DNA of 64,000 nt, taken from NCBI GenBank assembly GCA_018057825.1, contig JAGPCY010000022.1, positions 85,569-149,568 on the forward strand, read 5' to 3'. Within the stretch, counting starts at the first letter, position 1; every line of letters begins with the position of its first letter. Source of the DNA: Kofleriaceae bacterium. Lineage in GTDB: Bacteria > Myxococcota_A > Polyangia > Haliangiales > Haliangiaceae. The notes under the pieces are model-generated. The model ran no database searches and was not told the origin of the DNA. It saw only the letters and a list, made by a program, of their open reading frames with translations. A program made the translations under genes and the position numbers. Positions 9,682-18,073 of the stretch are shown here, in pieces.

Positions 9682-10838
9682 CCCGGCGGTGGGCGACCGC
9701 GGTCGGCCTGGTCGCGTGCGCCGCGGCCGGCGCCCACGCCGATCCGCTGCGGCTGCGCGGCGACGCGCTCGCGACGACGCAGTCTCCGGTTGGCCTCCTG
9801 GTGCTCAGCGGCGACGGCGCGGTGTCGGGGCCGGTGACCGCCGAGGCCCTGGTGTGGATGGGCGCGACCCACGACGGCGCCACCGGCGATGCGCTGGTCA
9901 TGGCGGTGGTGGCGCGGCGCGAGGATCGGCGCGCCGAGGCGCGCATCGGTCGCCTGGTCGCCACCGTCGGTGGCCTGCGGCCGGTCCACGTCGATGGCGT
10001 GGCTGGGCGGGTGCGGTTGCCGCGGCGCCTCGACGTCGAGGTGGTCGGCGGCGTGCCGGTGGTGCCGCGGCTCGGGGCGCAGGCCTGGGACTGGCTGATC
10101 GGCGGGCGGGTAGCGCGGCGCCTGGGTGACGCGGGGGCCCTCGGGGTCGCCGCGCTCGAGCGCCGCGAGGCCGGCCGGCTGGCCACCCGCGAGCTCGGGC
10201 TCGACGCGGCGTGGAGTCGCGGCCGCTACGACGCGGCGGCGCGAGCCGCGGTCGATCTGATCGATCCGGCGCTCGCCGATCTGCGGGTGGTGGCGCTGGC
10301 GCGATGGCGGGCGGTGCGCGGTGAGCTGTCCCTCGAGCATCGGTCGCCGACGCACCTGTTGCCGGCGACCAGCTTGTTCACGGTGCTCGGCGAGGTCGCC
10401 TCGGATCGCGCCGGCGCCGGGCTGCGCTGGCGGGCCGCGCCGCGCCTCGACGTCGTCGCCGATCTCGGCGTGCGCGCGGTGTCCGACGAGGTCGCCGCCG
10501 ACGCCTTCGCCCGCGCGACGCTCCGGCTCGATGACCGCGGCCGCGGCGCGATCGTGTTCGAGGCCCGGCGCGCCGGGGCGATCGACGGCGGCTGGACCGG
10601 GGCCCGGGTCGCCGGGCGCGTGCCGGTCGGGCGATGGTCGGCGGCCCTCGAGGCCGAGCTGGTGCGCCCCGACGTCGATCGCGGTCGCGGCACGCTGTGG
10701 CCGTGGGCGATGGCGGCGCTGGGCTGGACCGCCGATGGCTGGGACGCCGCGCTGGCGATCGAGGCGACCTCGTCGCCGACCGATCGCGCGCGGGTCGACG
10801 TGCTGGCCCAGCTCGGGCGGCGCTGGGAGCTCCGATGA
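9678..10838 (+). CDS. Putative outer-membrane beta-barrel (porin-like) subunit of the electron conduit
   Basis: A 386-residue protein starting at GTG 9678, which overlaps the preceding TGA and gives a signal peptide (MTRRWATAVGLVACAAAGAHA). The mature protein has no haem motifs and is a series of short alternating beta-strands with Arg/Asp turns (RATLRLDDRGRGAIVFEARR), ending in a strand (DVLAQLGRRWELR). Its place inside a run of multihaem cytochrome genes matches porin-cytochrome complexes (MtrB in Shewanella, OmbB in Geobacter), where a barrel sheathes a periplasmic cytochrome. At 386 residues it is shorter than MtrB, so it may be a distinct barrel class. Beta-barrel character is inferred from sequence pattern; no named family is recognised. 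Confidence 0.65.
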   Translation: MTRRWATAVGLVACAAAGAHADPLRLRGDALATTQSPVGLLVLSGDGAVSGPVTAEALVWMGATHDGATGDALVMAVVARREDRRAEARIGRLVATVGGLRPVHVDGVAGRVRLPRRLDVEVVGGVPVVPRLGAQAWDWLIGGRVARRLGDAGALGVAALERREAGRLATRELGLDAAWSRGRYDAAARAAVDLIDPALADLRVVALARWRAVRGELSLEHRSPTHLLPATSLFTVLGEVASDRAGAGLRWRAAPRLDVVADLGVRAVSDEVAADAFARATLRLDDRGRGAIVFEARRAGAIDGGWTGARVAGRVPVGRWSAALEAELVRPDVDRGRGTLWPWAMAALGWTADGWDAALAIEATSSPTDRARVDVLAQLGRRWELR

Positions 10839-11878
10839 GGCGGCCGATCGTCATCGCCGTGGTCGCGGTCGCGATCGCCGCGTGCGCAGGCGTGCTCGGC
10901 CTGCGCCGCGAGCGCAGCCGGACCTTCCCGCACCGCGCCCACGTCGTGAAGGGCGTGTCGTGCGTGCAGTGCCACCCCGGCATCACCGAGGCCGGCGACG
11001 TCGGACCGCTCCACCCGCCCGACGACGCCACCTGCACCACCGCCGGCTGTCACGCGCAGCCGCACGATCCGCGGCCGTGCGCCGGGTGCCACCGCGATCC
11101 GATGGTGCTGGCCGGCGCCGGCGAGGCGCGCGCTCACCTCAAGTTCTCCCACGCCAGCCATCTGGTGGCGGCGGTCGGCAACTGCGCGCGCTGCCACGTC
11201 GAGGTCGCGGCCAGCGATGGCCCGCTGCGCCCGGCGATGGCGGTGTGCTGGAGCTGCCACGCCCACGATCGCGCCCGCGAGGTCCGCGACTGCGCGGCCT
11301 GCCACGTCGATCTGGTCGAGGAGGGCGTCGCCCCGACCTCGCACCTGGTCCACGACGACGACTTCGCGACCCGCCACGGTCCGGCGGCCGCGGCCGCCGC
11401 CGATCTGTGCTCGAGCTGCCACCGCGAGCCATTCTGCGCGTCGTGCCACGGCGTGACCGCGCCGACGATCGCCGCGCGCCTGCGCCCGTCCGATCCGATG
11501 TCGACCTCGGTCCACCGGCCGGGCTTCATCAACCGCCACGGCGAGGACGCTCGGGTCGCCCCGTCGGCGTGCACCTCGTGCCACCAGCCCGATCGTTGCC
11601 TCGACTGTCACCAGGACCGCGGGGTCGCGTCGACCGGCGCCAGCCCGCACCCGCCGGGGTGGGTCGGCCTCGGCCTGGCCGGCAATGAACACGGTCGCGC
11701 CGCGCGGCGTGACCCGGTGGCGTGCGCGAGCTGCCACGGCGGCGCCGGCGAAGCGCTGTGCGTGAGCTGCCACCGCGTCGGCGGTCCGGGCGGCGATCCC
11801 CATCCGCCCGGGTGGTCGAGCCCGCGGCCGCTGACCGATCTGCCGTGCCGGCTGTGCCACACCGGAGCCGCGCTGTGA
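10835..11878 (+). CDS. Multihaem c-type cytochrome (13 haem sites)
   Basis: A 347-residue exported protein. The ATG at 10835 overlaps the previous stop. The N-terminus (RPIVIAVVAVAIAACAG) is a signal peptide or membrane anchor with a possible lipobox. It has twelve CXXCH sites and one CX4CH (CTTAGCH), about one haem per 27 residues, plus scattered distal histidines (FPHRAH, FSHASH) typical of bis-His haems. It directly follows the barrel candidate, so it could be the cytochrome that threads or docks to it. The GTGA overlap with the next gene indicates coupled translation. Confidence 0.85.
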   Translation: MRRPIVIAVVAVAIAACAGVLGLRRERSRTFPHRAHVVKGVSCVQCHPGITEAGDVGPLHPPDDATCTTAGCHAQPHDPRPCAGCHRDPMVLAGAGEARAHLKFSHASHLVAAVGNCARCHVEVAASDGPLRPAMAVCWSCHAHDRAREVRDCAACHVDLVEEGVAPTSHLVHDDDFATRHGPAAAAAADLCSSCHREPFCASCHGVTAPTIAARLRPSDPMSTSVHRPGFINRHGEDARVAPSACTSCHQPDRCLDCHQDRGVASTGASPHPPGWVGLGLAGNEHGRAARRDPVACASCHGGAGEALCVSCHRVGGPGGDPHPPGWSSPRPLTDLPCRLCHTGAAL

Positions 11879-13566
11879 GGTGGCTCGTCGCCCTCGCGAT
11901 GCTCGCGCTCGCCGCGTGCGGCAGCTCGGCCGAGCCCGACGGCGTGCCCGACGCCTGGAAGTTCGTGAAGGATAGCTTCGGCCACCGGGTCCACGTCGAG
12001 CGGGCCAAGGTGCCGTGCCGTGACTGCCACGGCGACGCCAGCTTCGCCAAGCCAGAGGACCCGGCGCTGTGCAGCAAGTGCCACGCCGACAAGGTCGCGA
12101 CGATCCACCCGGCGGCGACGGCGGCGACCCCGACCGGCGCGACCCCGACCGGCGCGACCCCGACCGGCGCGACCCCGACCGGCGCGACCCCGACCGCGAA
12201 GGTCCCGGGGTGCCAGGACTGCCACGGCTTCGATCGCGATCTGGCCGAGCGTCCCAACGCCTGCATCCGCTGCCACGGCGATGCCCAGGGCGATCACACC
12301 GGCGCGATCGGCGTCCACGCCGGCGCCCGGTGCAGCGACTGCCATCGACCCCACGAGACGCCGTCCTTGGTGGCGCGCACCTGTCGCGACTGTCACGCGT
12401 CGACGGCGATGAGCCACGGCGACCGCGCCGGACCGACCGACTGCCTCGACTGTCACCGCACCCACGAGCGCGCCAAGGAGGCCGACGGCAAGTGCGCCTC
12501 CTGCCACGCCGAGAAAGAGCCGCGCATCCCGACCACCGCGATCACCCGCGGCCACGAGCGCTGCACCGGCTGCCACGCGCCGCACCAGTTCACCGCCGCC
12601 GCGGTCAAGCCGTGCGCCGACTGTCACCAGGCCCAGCCGGTGCTCGCGGCCAAGGCCCACGGCGCGTGCGTGAGCTGCCACGTCCCCCACGAGGCCGCGC
12701 CGCGTCCGTGCGCGAGCTGCCACGGCGGCGAGGCCGCCAAGGTCGCGCACCCGGCGCCGGCCGACGGCGATCGCTGCGCCGGCTGCCACCCGCCGCACGC
12801 CGGCGGCGCTGCGCTCGCGGCGCCGTGCGAGCGCTGCCACGACGACGTCAACCGCCACGGCACCGCGGCCTGCCGCGACTGCCACACCCCCCACGGCGGC
12901 AAGCCCGTCCTCGACGCCCGGGCGTGCGCGAGCTGCCACGCCGGCCTGGTGGCGAGCGCCGCCGGCTCGGGCCACGCCGACTGCGTCGGGTGCCACACCC
13001 AGGCCGGCCACGCGCCGGCGGCGCCGGTGGCGGCATGCGGGAGCTGTCACCGCGCGATCGTCACCACCGTGACCGGCGGCCACGCCGCGTGCGCGAGCTG
13101 TCACCGCGAGCCGCGCCACGCCCCGGGCGCGCCGACGCCGACCTGCGCCGCCTGCCACGAGGCCGAGGCCGCGAGCGCGCCGCGCGGGCACACCGACTGC
13201 CAGCGCTGCCACGATCAGCACACCGGCGCGATGCTGGCGCGCGCCGCGACCTGCGCGAGCTGCCACCCCAGCCCGGCCACCACCGGTCACGGGCCGAAGG
13301 TCGCGTGCGCGACCTGCCACCGGCCCCACGGTCCGGGCGGCGTGGCCACCCCGCCGCGCTGCGAGACCTGCCACGAGCGGCCGCTCTTGCCTGGGCTCCA
13401 CGCCTCGACCGGCCACGATCGCTGCGATGGTTGTCACCGCGGCGGTCACGATCCGGCGCCGCACTCCGACCGCGCGACCTGCCTCACCTGCCACCAGGCC
13501 CAGCAGAACCACGAGCCGCGGGCCAAGACCTGCGCGACCTGTCACCCGTTCGGCGACGGTCGGTAG
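11875..13566 (+). CDS. Giant multihaem c-type cytochrome lipoprotein (27 haem sites)
   Basis: A 563-residue lipoprotein starting at GTG 11875 (MRWLVALAMLALAACGSS). I count 27 CXXCH motifs, about one per 20 residues, close to the densest packing known for periplasmic cytochromes. After the second haem a flexible stretch of five Ala-Thr-Pro-Thr-Gly units interrupts the haem lattice. Later haems alternate CXXCH with HXXC-type spacing (GHADCVGCH, GHAACASCH) in repeats of roughly 25-30 residues, suggesting growth by repeat duplication. It is probably a linear nanowire-like electron carrier in the periplasm or on the outer membrane. It ends the operon; a convergent gene follows 53 bp downstream. 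Confidence 0.88.
   Translation: MRWLVALAMLALAACGSSAEPDGVPDAWKFVKDSFGHRVHVERAKVPCRDCHGDASFAKPEDPALCSKCHADKVATIHPAATAATPTGATPTGATPTGATPTGATPTAKVPGCQDCHGFDRDLAERPNACIRCHGDAQGDHTGAIGVHAGARCSDCHRPHETPSLVARTCRDCHASTAMSHGDRAGPTDCLDCHRTHERAKEADGKCASCHAEKEPRIPTTAITRGHERCTGCHAPHQFTAAAVKPCADCHQAQPVLAAKAHGACVSCHVPHEAAPRPCASCHGGEAAKVAHPAPADGDRCAGCHPPHAGGAALAAPCERCHDDVNRHGTAACRDCHTPHGGKPVLDARACASCHAGLVASAAGSGHADCVGCHTQAGHAPAAPVAACGSCHRAIVTTVTGGHAACASCHREPRHAPGAPTPTCAACHEAEAASAPRGHTDCQRCHDQHTGAMLARAATCASCHPSPATTGHGPKVACATCHRPHGPGGVATPPRCETCHERPLLPGLHASTGHDRCDGCHRGGHDPAPHSDRATCLTCHQAQQNHEPRAKTCATCHPFGDGR
12124..12198 (+). repeat. Five in-frame 15-bp repeats encoding Ala-Thr-Pro-Thr-Gly
   Basis: Five nearly perfect copies of GCGACCCCGACCGGC lie in frame inside the 27-haem cytochrome gene. 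They make a Pro/Thr/Gly linker after the second haem. Copy number could vary by slippage without breaking the frame. Confidence 0.9.
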
Positions 13567-13619
13567 CGGTCAGCCCCGGTCGCCGCCTCACCGAAGACGC
13601 GGCGCGCGACGTCGCGCGC

Positions 13620-14729
13620 TCAGGTCCGCGCTTGTTCTTTCCAGAACGTGAGCTGGGTGGCCGGCGCCGGCTCGCAGCCGAAGTCGGCGGCGAGCTGGTT
13701 GTCGAAGCGATCGGCGGCGGCCACGAAGTCGGCGATCCAGCCGGCCAGCTCGGCGCGATCGGCGCGCGCGAACACGTCGCTGGCGTGGAAGGTCAGGTGC
13801 AGGCGGATGATGTTGTCGTCGAGATCGAAGGCCAGCGGCGCGTGCTCGGCCGACAAGAGGTAGCGGAACAGCTCGCCCAAGCGCTGCTTGCCCGGCTTGG
13901 CCAGCGGCGAGGCGAAGCACAGGTGCTCGGAGCAGCAGCTCCAGATCTCGATCGGCGCCGAGCCGCTGTAGAACGACCAGTTGTGGGCGCCGTGGCGGGC
14001 CAGGATGGGATCGACCCCAGCCCGGGCCAGGGCGTCCTCGACGAACTCGACCATCGGGTGAGGCGCCGGCGGATCGAAGTAGGTCGTGAGATCGAGCTCC
14101 TCGAGGTCGGTGCCGCAGTGATCGCAGTAGCGGCGGGCCGACTCGAGGAGCGCGTCGCACGCCGGGCACAGCACGCCGAAGGGCGCGGCCTGGGCGTGGA
14201 AACCATCGATGAAGGCCTGGGCGTCAGCGCCGGGGATGCCGAAGCCGACGTTCTCGGCCGCGCGCAGCTTGCAGGTCGTGACCGCGACGATGTGGCGGGT
14301 GGCGTCGAGCATCGGCCCGCCGGAGTTGCCCGGGTTGATCGCGGCGTCGGTCTGGACGAAGTGCTGGCCGTCGAGGAGCTGGCGCGGGTTCGACACCACG
14401 CCGTCGGTGATCGACAGCGGCAGGCCGACCGGGAAGCCGACGATGCTGATCGGCTGGTTGGGCTTGAGCTCGCCGCTGCCGGCGATCGACAGGATCTGGC
14501 CGGCCACCGGCGCGGTCAGCTCGACGATCGCCAGGTCGCGCTCGGGCGCGATCCGGCGGACCTCGCCGAGCACCCGCCGCCGATCGCGCAGCTCGACCGC
14601 GACCTGACGGTAGGGCGCGACGACGTGGGCGTTGGTGACCAGGATCGTGGGCGCGATCAGGAAGCCGGTGCCGGTCCCACCGCCGGTGAAGACCTGATAG
14701 ACGCCGAGCTCGGTGATGTCGAAGGTCAT
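13620..14729 (-). CDS. HtrA-like trypsin-fold protease with zinc ribbon and YbjN-like C-terminal domain
   Basis: A 369-residue protein without a signal peptide, so probably cytoplasmic. Residues 1-180 are an S1C/HtrA-type protease domain with an intact triad: H35 in VTNAHVV, D65 in APERDLAIVEL and S136 in AINPGNSGGP. No PDZ domain follows. Instead there is a zinc ribbon (CPACDALLESARRYCDHCG, residues about 205-223) and a C-terminal alpha/beta domain (HNWSFYSGSAPIEIW to the end) resembling YbjN/type III chaperone-like folds. Its ATG overlaps the stop of the upstream gene, so the two are co-translated. The combination suggests a recruited cytoplasmic protease; its substrate is unknown. Confidence 0.82.
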   Translation of the reverse strand: MTFDITELGVYQVFTGGGTGTGFLIAPTILVTNAHVVAPYRQVAVELRDRRRVLGEVRRIAPERDLAIVELTAPVAGQILSIAGSGELKPNQPISIVGFPVGLPLSITDGVVSNPRQLLDGQHFVQTDAAINPGNSGGPMLDATRHIVAVTTCKLRAAENVGFGIPGADAQAFIDGFHAQAAPFGVLCPACDALLESARRYCDHCGTDLEELDLTTYFDPPAPHPMVEFVEDALARAGVDPILARHGAHNWSFYSGSAPIEIWSCCSEHLCFASPLAKPGKQRLGELFRYLLSAEHAPLAFDLDDNIIRLHLTFHASDVFARADRAELAGWIADFVAAADRFDNQLAADFGCEPAPATQLTFWKEQART

Positions 14730-15967
14730 GGCGTGGGCTCCCGGTCGTCGTCGTCGTCGTCGGTCTCGTCGGTCGGGTCGCTGTCGTCGACGGTCTGATC
14801 GATCGCGCCGCCCTCGTCGGGGCCGGTCGAGTCACCGTCGTCCTCGGCGCCGAACTCCTCGGTCACCGCCTTCAGGCCCTCCCACAGGACGGTGGCCGCG
14901 TCGCGCCACGGCTTGCCGTCGGCCGCGGCCAAGACCGCCATCAGCGCCTGCGCGACCGCGGTCGGCCAGGCGTAGCGAGCCAGGAGGTAGGTCGTGCTGG
15001 CGGTCAGCGCCAGCGCCGCCTCGAAGGACTTGCCGGAGGTGCGGTACTTGTCGATCGCGTCGATGTAGTCGCCGCTGCCGAAGTAGCCGCGCAGGGTGGT
15101 CGGCTCGCCGGTCGACAGCGGTGACAGCGCGTAGCCGGCGTGGCCCAGGTTGGCGCGCAGCTCGGCCGCGGTCACCGCTCGCATCTCCTTGATCGTGCGG
15201 GTCAGCGCCGCCTCGCGCTTGCTCGGGTCCTGGTTGCCGTCGTTCCAGGTCGCGGCGCTCTCGGACAGGCGCGCGCCGAGGAACCCGCACAGCGGCAGGG
15301 CGAACTGCAAGCGGAACAGCGCCAGCGCGGTGACCTCGTTCAGGAAGAACTTGGAGCGCTTGCGCTGCGACTCGCGGACCAGCTCGTCGATCTCGTCCCA
15401 GTGCCGGCGCCACAGCGCCTCGGCGCGGGCGGCTTCATCGTCGGTGATCGCCTCGATCTCGGCGCGACCCAGGGCCCGCGCGCCGAACTGACCGATCAAC
15501 CAGTCGTCGCAGCGGTCGGCCTCGACTGGCATCCGGCGCAGCACCTCGAGCACCTTGGCCGGGTGCATCCGCGACAGCTTGTCGCGGAACTCCAGGTGGA
15601 CGTCGTCGCCGCGCAGGCGCGGCTGGTAGAGCTGCCCCGAGCCGCTGATCGCGGTCAGGAGGTAGCGCAGCGCGGCCACCGGGTTGCCTTCGGCGGTCAA
15701 GGTCACCAGCGGGACCGTGATCGTCAGATAGCCGTCGGCGAGCTGGGCGGTGACCCGCGACGAGCCCTGGACGAAGGTGAAGGGGGCCGAGGTGAGATCG
15801 CCGACCTCGGCGCCCGGGAACAGGTGCGCGAAGACCTGGCGCACCGCAGCCTCGGCCTGGCCGTCGTCGGCCAGCCCGGCGGCGGTCTCGAGCAGGTCGT
15901 AGTCGAGCTCGGTCGGCTCGGTCAGGCGCCGGATCGGCGGCGCGAAGAACAGCGACGTGAGCGCCAT
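14726..15967 (-). CDS. Uncharacterised protein partner of the protease, YbjN-like N-terminal half
   Basis: A 413-residue cytoplasmic protein; the ATG at 15967 begins MALTSLFFAPPIRRL. The first half includes a stretch (PVAALRYLLTAISGSGQLYQ ... DDVHLEFRDK ... DRCDDWLIGQFGA) laid out like the C-terminal domain of the adjacent protease, so both may carry the same chaperone-like fold. The middle is helical and basic (ELVRESQRKRSKFFLNEVTA). The last 45 residues are extremely acidic, ending in a run of seven aspartates before REPTP. The gene overlaps the protease start by 4 bp. No function is known; a substrate adaptor for the protease is a reasonable guess. Confidence 0.75.
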   Translation of the reverse strand: MALTSLFFAPPIRRLTEPTELDYDLLETAAGLADDGQAEAAVRQVFAHLFPGAEVGDLTSAPFTFVQGSSRVTAQLADGYLTITVPLVTLTAEGNPVAALRYLLTAISGSGQLYQPRLRGDDVHLEFRDKLSRMHPAKVLEVLRRMPVEADRCDDWLIGQFGARALGRAEIEAITDDEAARAEALWRRHWDEIDELVRESQRKRSKFFLNEVTALALFRLQFALPLCGFLGARLSESAATWNDGNQDPSKREAALTRTIKEMRAVTAAELRANLGHAGYALSPLSTGEPTTLRGYFGSGDYIDAIDKYRTSGKSFEAALALTASTTYLLARYAWPTAVAQALMAVLAAADGKPWRDAATVLWEGLKAVTEEFGAEDDGDSTGPDEGGAIDQTVDDSDPTDETDDDDDDREPTP

Positions 15968-16045
15968 GGGGGGCAAGTGTGGCGGACCCCCGGTGGCCGG
16001 CGCAACCCGACCGGCGGCAAACCGGCCCGCGGCTTGCTTCGGTCG

Positions 16046-16492
16046 ATGATCATGAGCGGCATGGACCCAAGCGTCGCCCGTCAGCGCTTGCTGCAGCAAC
16101 ACGACGCTTTGCGGCGTCAGCTCCGCGCCGCGTGTGAGGTCGCGGCCCGGGTGCGCGCTGGCACCGCAGGGGCCGCCGAGCTCACCGGCTTCGTGCGCGC
16201 GCTCAAGGCCGGCTTCGTCGAGCACAACCAGCTCGAGGAGACCTGGCTCGGACCGCTCCTGCGCGACACCGACAGCTACGGCGAGGTCCGGATCGCGCGG
16301 ATGCTGGGCGAGCACGTCGAGGAGCACTTCGCCTTCGTCTCGTTCCTCGACCGGCCCGCGGACCAGGTCACGGCCGGCCTCGACGACTTCGCCGAGGAGA
16401 TCGAGGCCCACATGGACGCCGAGGAGCGGACCTTCCTTCATCCCGCGGTGCTGCGCGACGATCTGGTGGTCGCCGATACCACCGGCGGCTGA
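16046..16492 (+). CDS. Hemerythrin-like HHE domain protein
   Basis: A 148-residue helical protein. ATGs at 16046, 16052 and 16061 are all in frame and the true start is uncertain by a few residues. Spaced His/Glu residues fit a hemerythrin four-helix bundle with a di-iron site: H19 (QQHDAL), H60/E64 (EHNQLEE), H90/H94 (GEHVEEHF) and H122/E126 (AHMDAEERTF). The family binds oxygen, nitric oxide or iron for sensing or repair. It stands alone, divergent from the protease operon across a 78-bp gap. Domain identity is good; the ligand is unknown. Confidence 0.85.
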   Translation: MIMSGMDPSVARQRLLQQHDALRRQLRAACEVAARVRAGTAGAAELTGFVRALKAGFVEHNQLEETWLGPLLRDTDSYGEVRIARMLGEHVEEHFAFVSFLDRPADQVTAGLDDFAEEIEAHMDAEERTFLHPAVLRDDLVVADTTGG

Positions 16493-16590
16493 GGCGATCC
16501 GGTCGCGGTCGTCGGGGGCGACGCGACGGCGAGCGCAACCGCTGCGCCGGCGGGGCCCGGCGCGCGCGCTTTTTTCGCGATCGCCCACGT

Positions 16591-17439
16591 ATGATTGCCG
16601 TGGTGATCGACACCCACTGCCACCTCGACGTCGCCGCCTTCGCCGACGATCGCGCGGCGGTCCTGGCCCGGGCGGCGGCGGCTGGCGTGGTCGGGATGTT
16701 GATCCCGGCGATCCGCCCGGCGACGTGGGCGGCGCTGACCGCGCTGCCGGGGCAGCACCCCGACGCGCCGCTGGCGGTGGCCCTCGGCATCCATCCCCAG
16801 GTCGTGCCAGAGCTGACCGCCGACGAGGACGCGATCGCCGACGCGCTGACCGAGGCCATCGCCGCCGCGACCACGGCGCAGGTCGTGGCGATCGGCGAAT
16901 GTGGCCTCGACCGCGGGACCGGCGCGCGCGAGCGTCAGGTCGCGATCTTGCGCGCCCACCTGCGCGCGGCGCGGGCCCTCGGGCTGCCGGTCATCCTCCA
17001 CCTCGTCGGCGCCCACGACATCGCGCCAGCGATCCTGCGGGCCGAGCGCGTCGATCAGGTCGGCGGCGTGGTCCACAGCTTCTCGGGCTCGCCGGAGCTG
17101 GTGCCGATCTACGCCGAGCTCAACCTGGCCCTGTCGTTCGCCGGACCGGTCGGATGGACGGGCGCGCGCAAGCCCAAGCGCGCGGCGGCGGTCGTGCCCG
17201 CGCTGCAGCTCCTGGCCGAGACCGACGCCCCGGATCAGACGCCCACGTCGCGCCGCGGCGGCCGCAACGAGCCGGCGTTTCTACCGGAGGTGATCGAGGG
17301 CCTGGCCGCCGCGCGCGGCGCGACCCCGGCCGCGATCGCAGCGCTGACCGCGGGCAACGCGCGGCGCTGGTTTCCTCGCGCTGCGGCGATCTGGCGCAGC
17401 CCGCCGCCCGCCGTGGCCCCGGACGGGCCCGCGGGGTAG
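16591..17439 (+). CDS. tatD: TatD-family metal-dependent hydrolase (DNase)
   Basis: A 282-residue TIM-barrel amidohydrolase-type protein. The N-terminal metal ligands are in IDTHCHLD, then GIHPQ, GECGLD (the family Glu), HLVGAHD in place of the usual second His segment, HSFSG and ETDAPDQTP (C-terminal Asp). TatD proteins are 3'-5' exonucleases acting on damaged DNA and are usually about 260 residues, so length fits. GECGLD is followed by RGTG instead of the common aromatic residue, so a diverged TatD-like role remains possible. It lies 98 bp after the hemerythrin gene and just ahead of a haem lipoprotein gene; no functional link is evident. Confidence 0.85.
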   Translation: MIAVVIDTHCHLDVAAFADDRAAVLARAAAAGVVGMLIPAIRPATWAALTALPGQHPDAPLAVALGIHPQVVPELTADEDAIADALTEAIAAATTAQVVAIGECGLDRGTGARERQVAILRAHLRAARALGLPVILHLVGAHDIAPAILRAERVDQVGGVVHSFSGSPELVPIYAELNLALSFAGPVGWTGARKPKRAAAVVPALQLLAETDAPDQTPTSRRGGRNEPAFLPEVIEGLAAARGATPAAIAALTAGNARRWFPRAAAIWRSPPPAVAPDGPAG

Positions 17440-17447
17440 ATCGATCC

Positions 17448-18047
17448 ATGCGCACGCTCTGGATCCTCGGCCTCGTCGCCGCCTGTTCCCGCGAACCGAC
17501 GCGTGAGCCTCCTCCGCCGTCGTCGAGCCAGACGGTCGCCGCGCCGGTGGCGCCGGTCGCCCCGGCGGCTCCGGTCGAGCGCGCGAAGGTCGCCGTGGCC
17601 GGCTACAAGCGAGAGCTTCTGGCCGCGTTGACCGCCGCCAAGCGCGACGGCCTGCCGGCGGCGATCGAGGCCTGCGCGACCGCCGCGCCGTCCTTGGCCA
17701 AGGCGGCGTCGGTCGACGGCCTGACCGTCGGGCGCGCGACCGACAAGCCGCGCAATCCCGCCAACGCCGCGGTCGGCTGGCAGGCCGAGGCCCTGGCCAG
17801 CTTCGAGGCCAAGGTCGCGGCCGGCGCCGCCCTCGAGGGCGCGAGCTGGACCGCCACCGGCCCCGACGGCACGACCCGCTACGCCGAGCCGCTGGTGATC
17901 GGTCCGCCGTGCGTGACCTGCCACGGCGCCGAGCTGTCGCCCGAGGTCAAGGCTGCGCTGGCCGCGCGTTATCCCGACGACCGCGCGACCGGCTACGCCC
18001 AGGGCGACCTGCGCGGCGTGGCCTGGGCCGAGGTCGCGCCGCGGTGA
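17448..18047 (+). CDS. Tll0287-like (DUF3365) haem-binding lipoprotein
   Basis: A 199-residue lipoprotein (MRTLWILGLVAACSREPT) with a Pro/Ala-rich tether to about residue 45. The globular part matches the Tll0287-like/DUF3365 pattern: an Arg/Asn-Pro segment (GRATDKPRNPANA), RYAEPLVIGPPC, a single haem site CVTCH (C155-H159), then YPDDRATGYAQGDLRGVAW. Such domains bind one c-type haem with a cysteine or histidine ligand and are often redox or ligand sensors. Here it stands alone as a periplasmic protein, which may serve redox buffering. It starts only 8 bp after tatD, and the next gene may overlap its stop. Confidence 0.82.
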   Translation: MRTLWILGLVAACSREPTREPPPPSSSQTVAAPVAPVAPAAPVERAKVAVAGYKRELLAALTAAKRDGLPAAIEACATAAPSLAKAASVDGLTVGRATDKPRNPANAAVGWQAEALASFEAKVAAGAALEGASWTATGPDGTTRYAEPLVIGPPCVTCHGAELSPEVKAALAARYPDDRATGYAQGDLRGVAWAEVAPR

Positions 18048-18073
18048 GCGCCGCGGCGTGGCACGCTCGGGTC

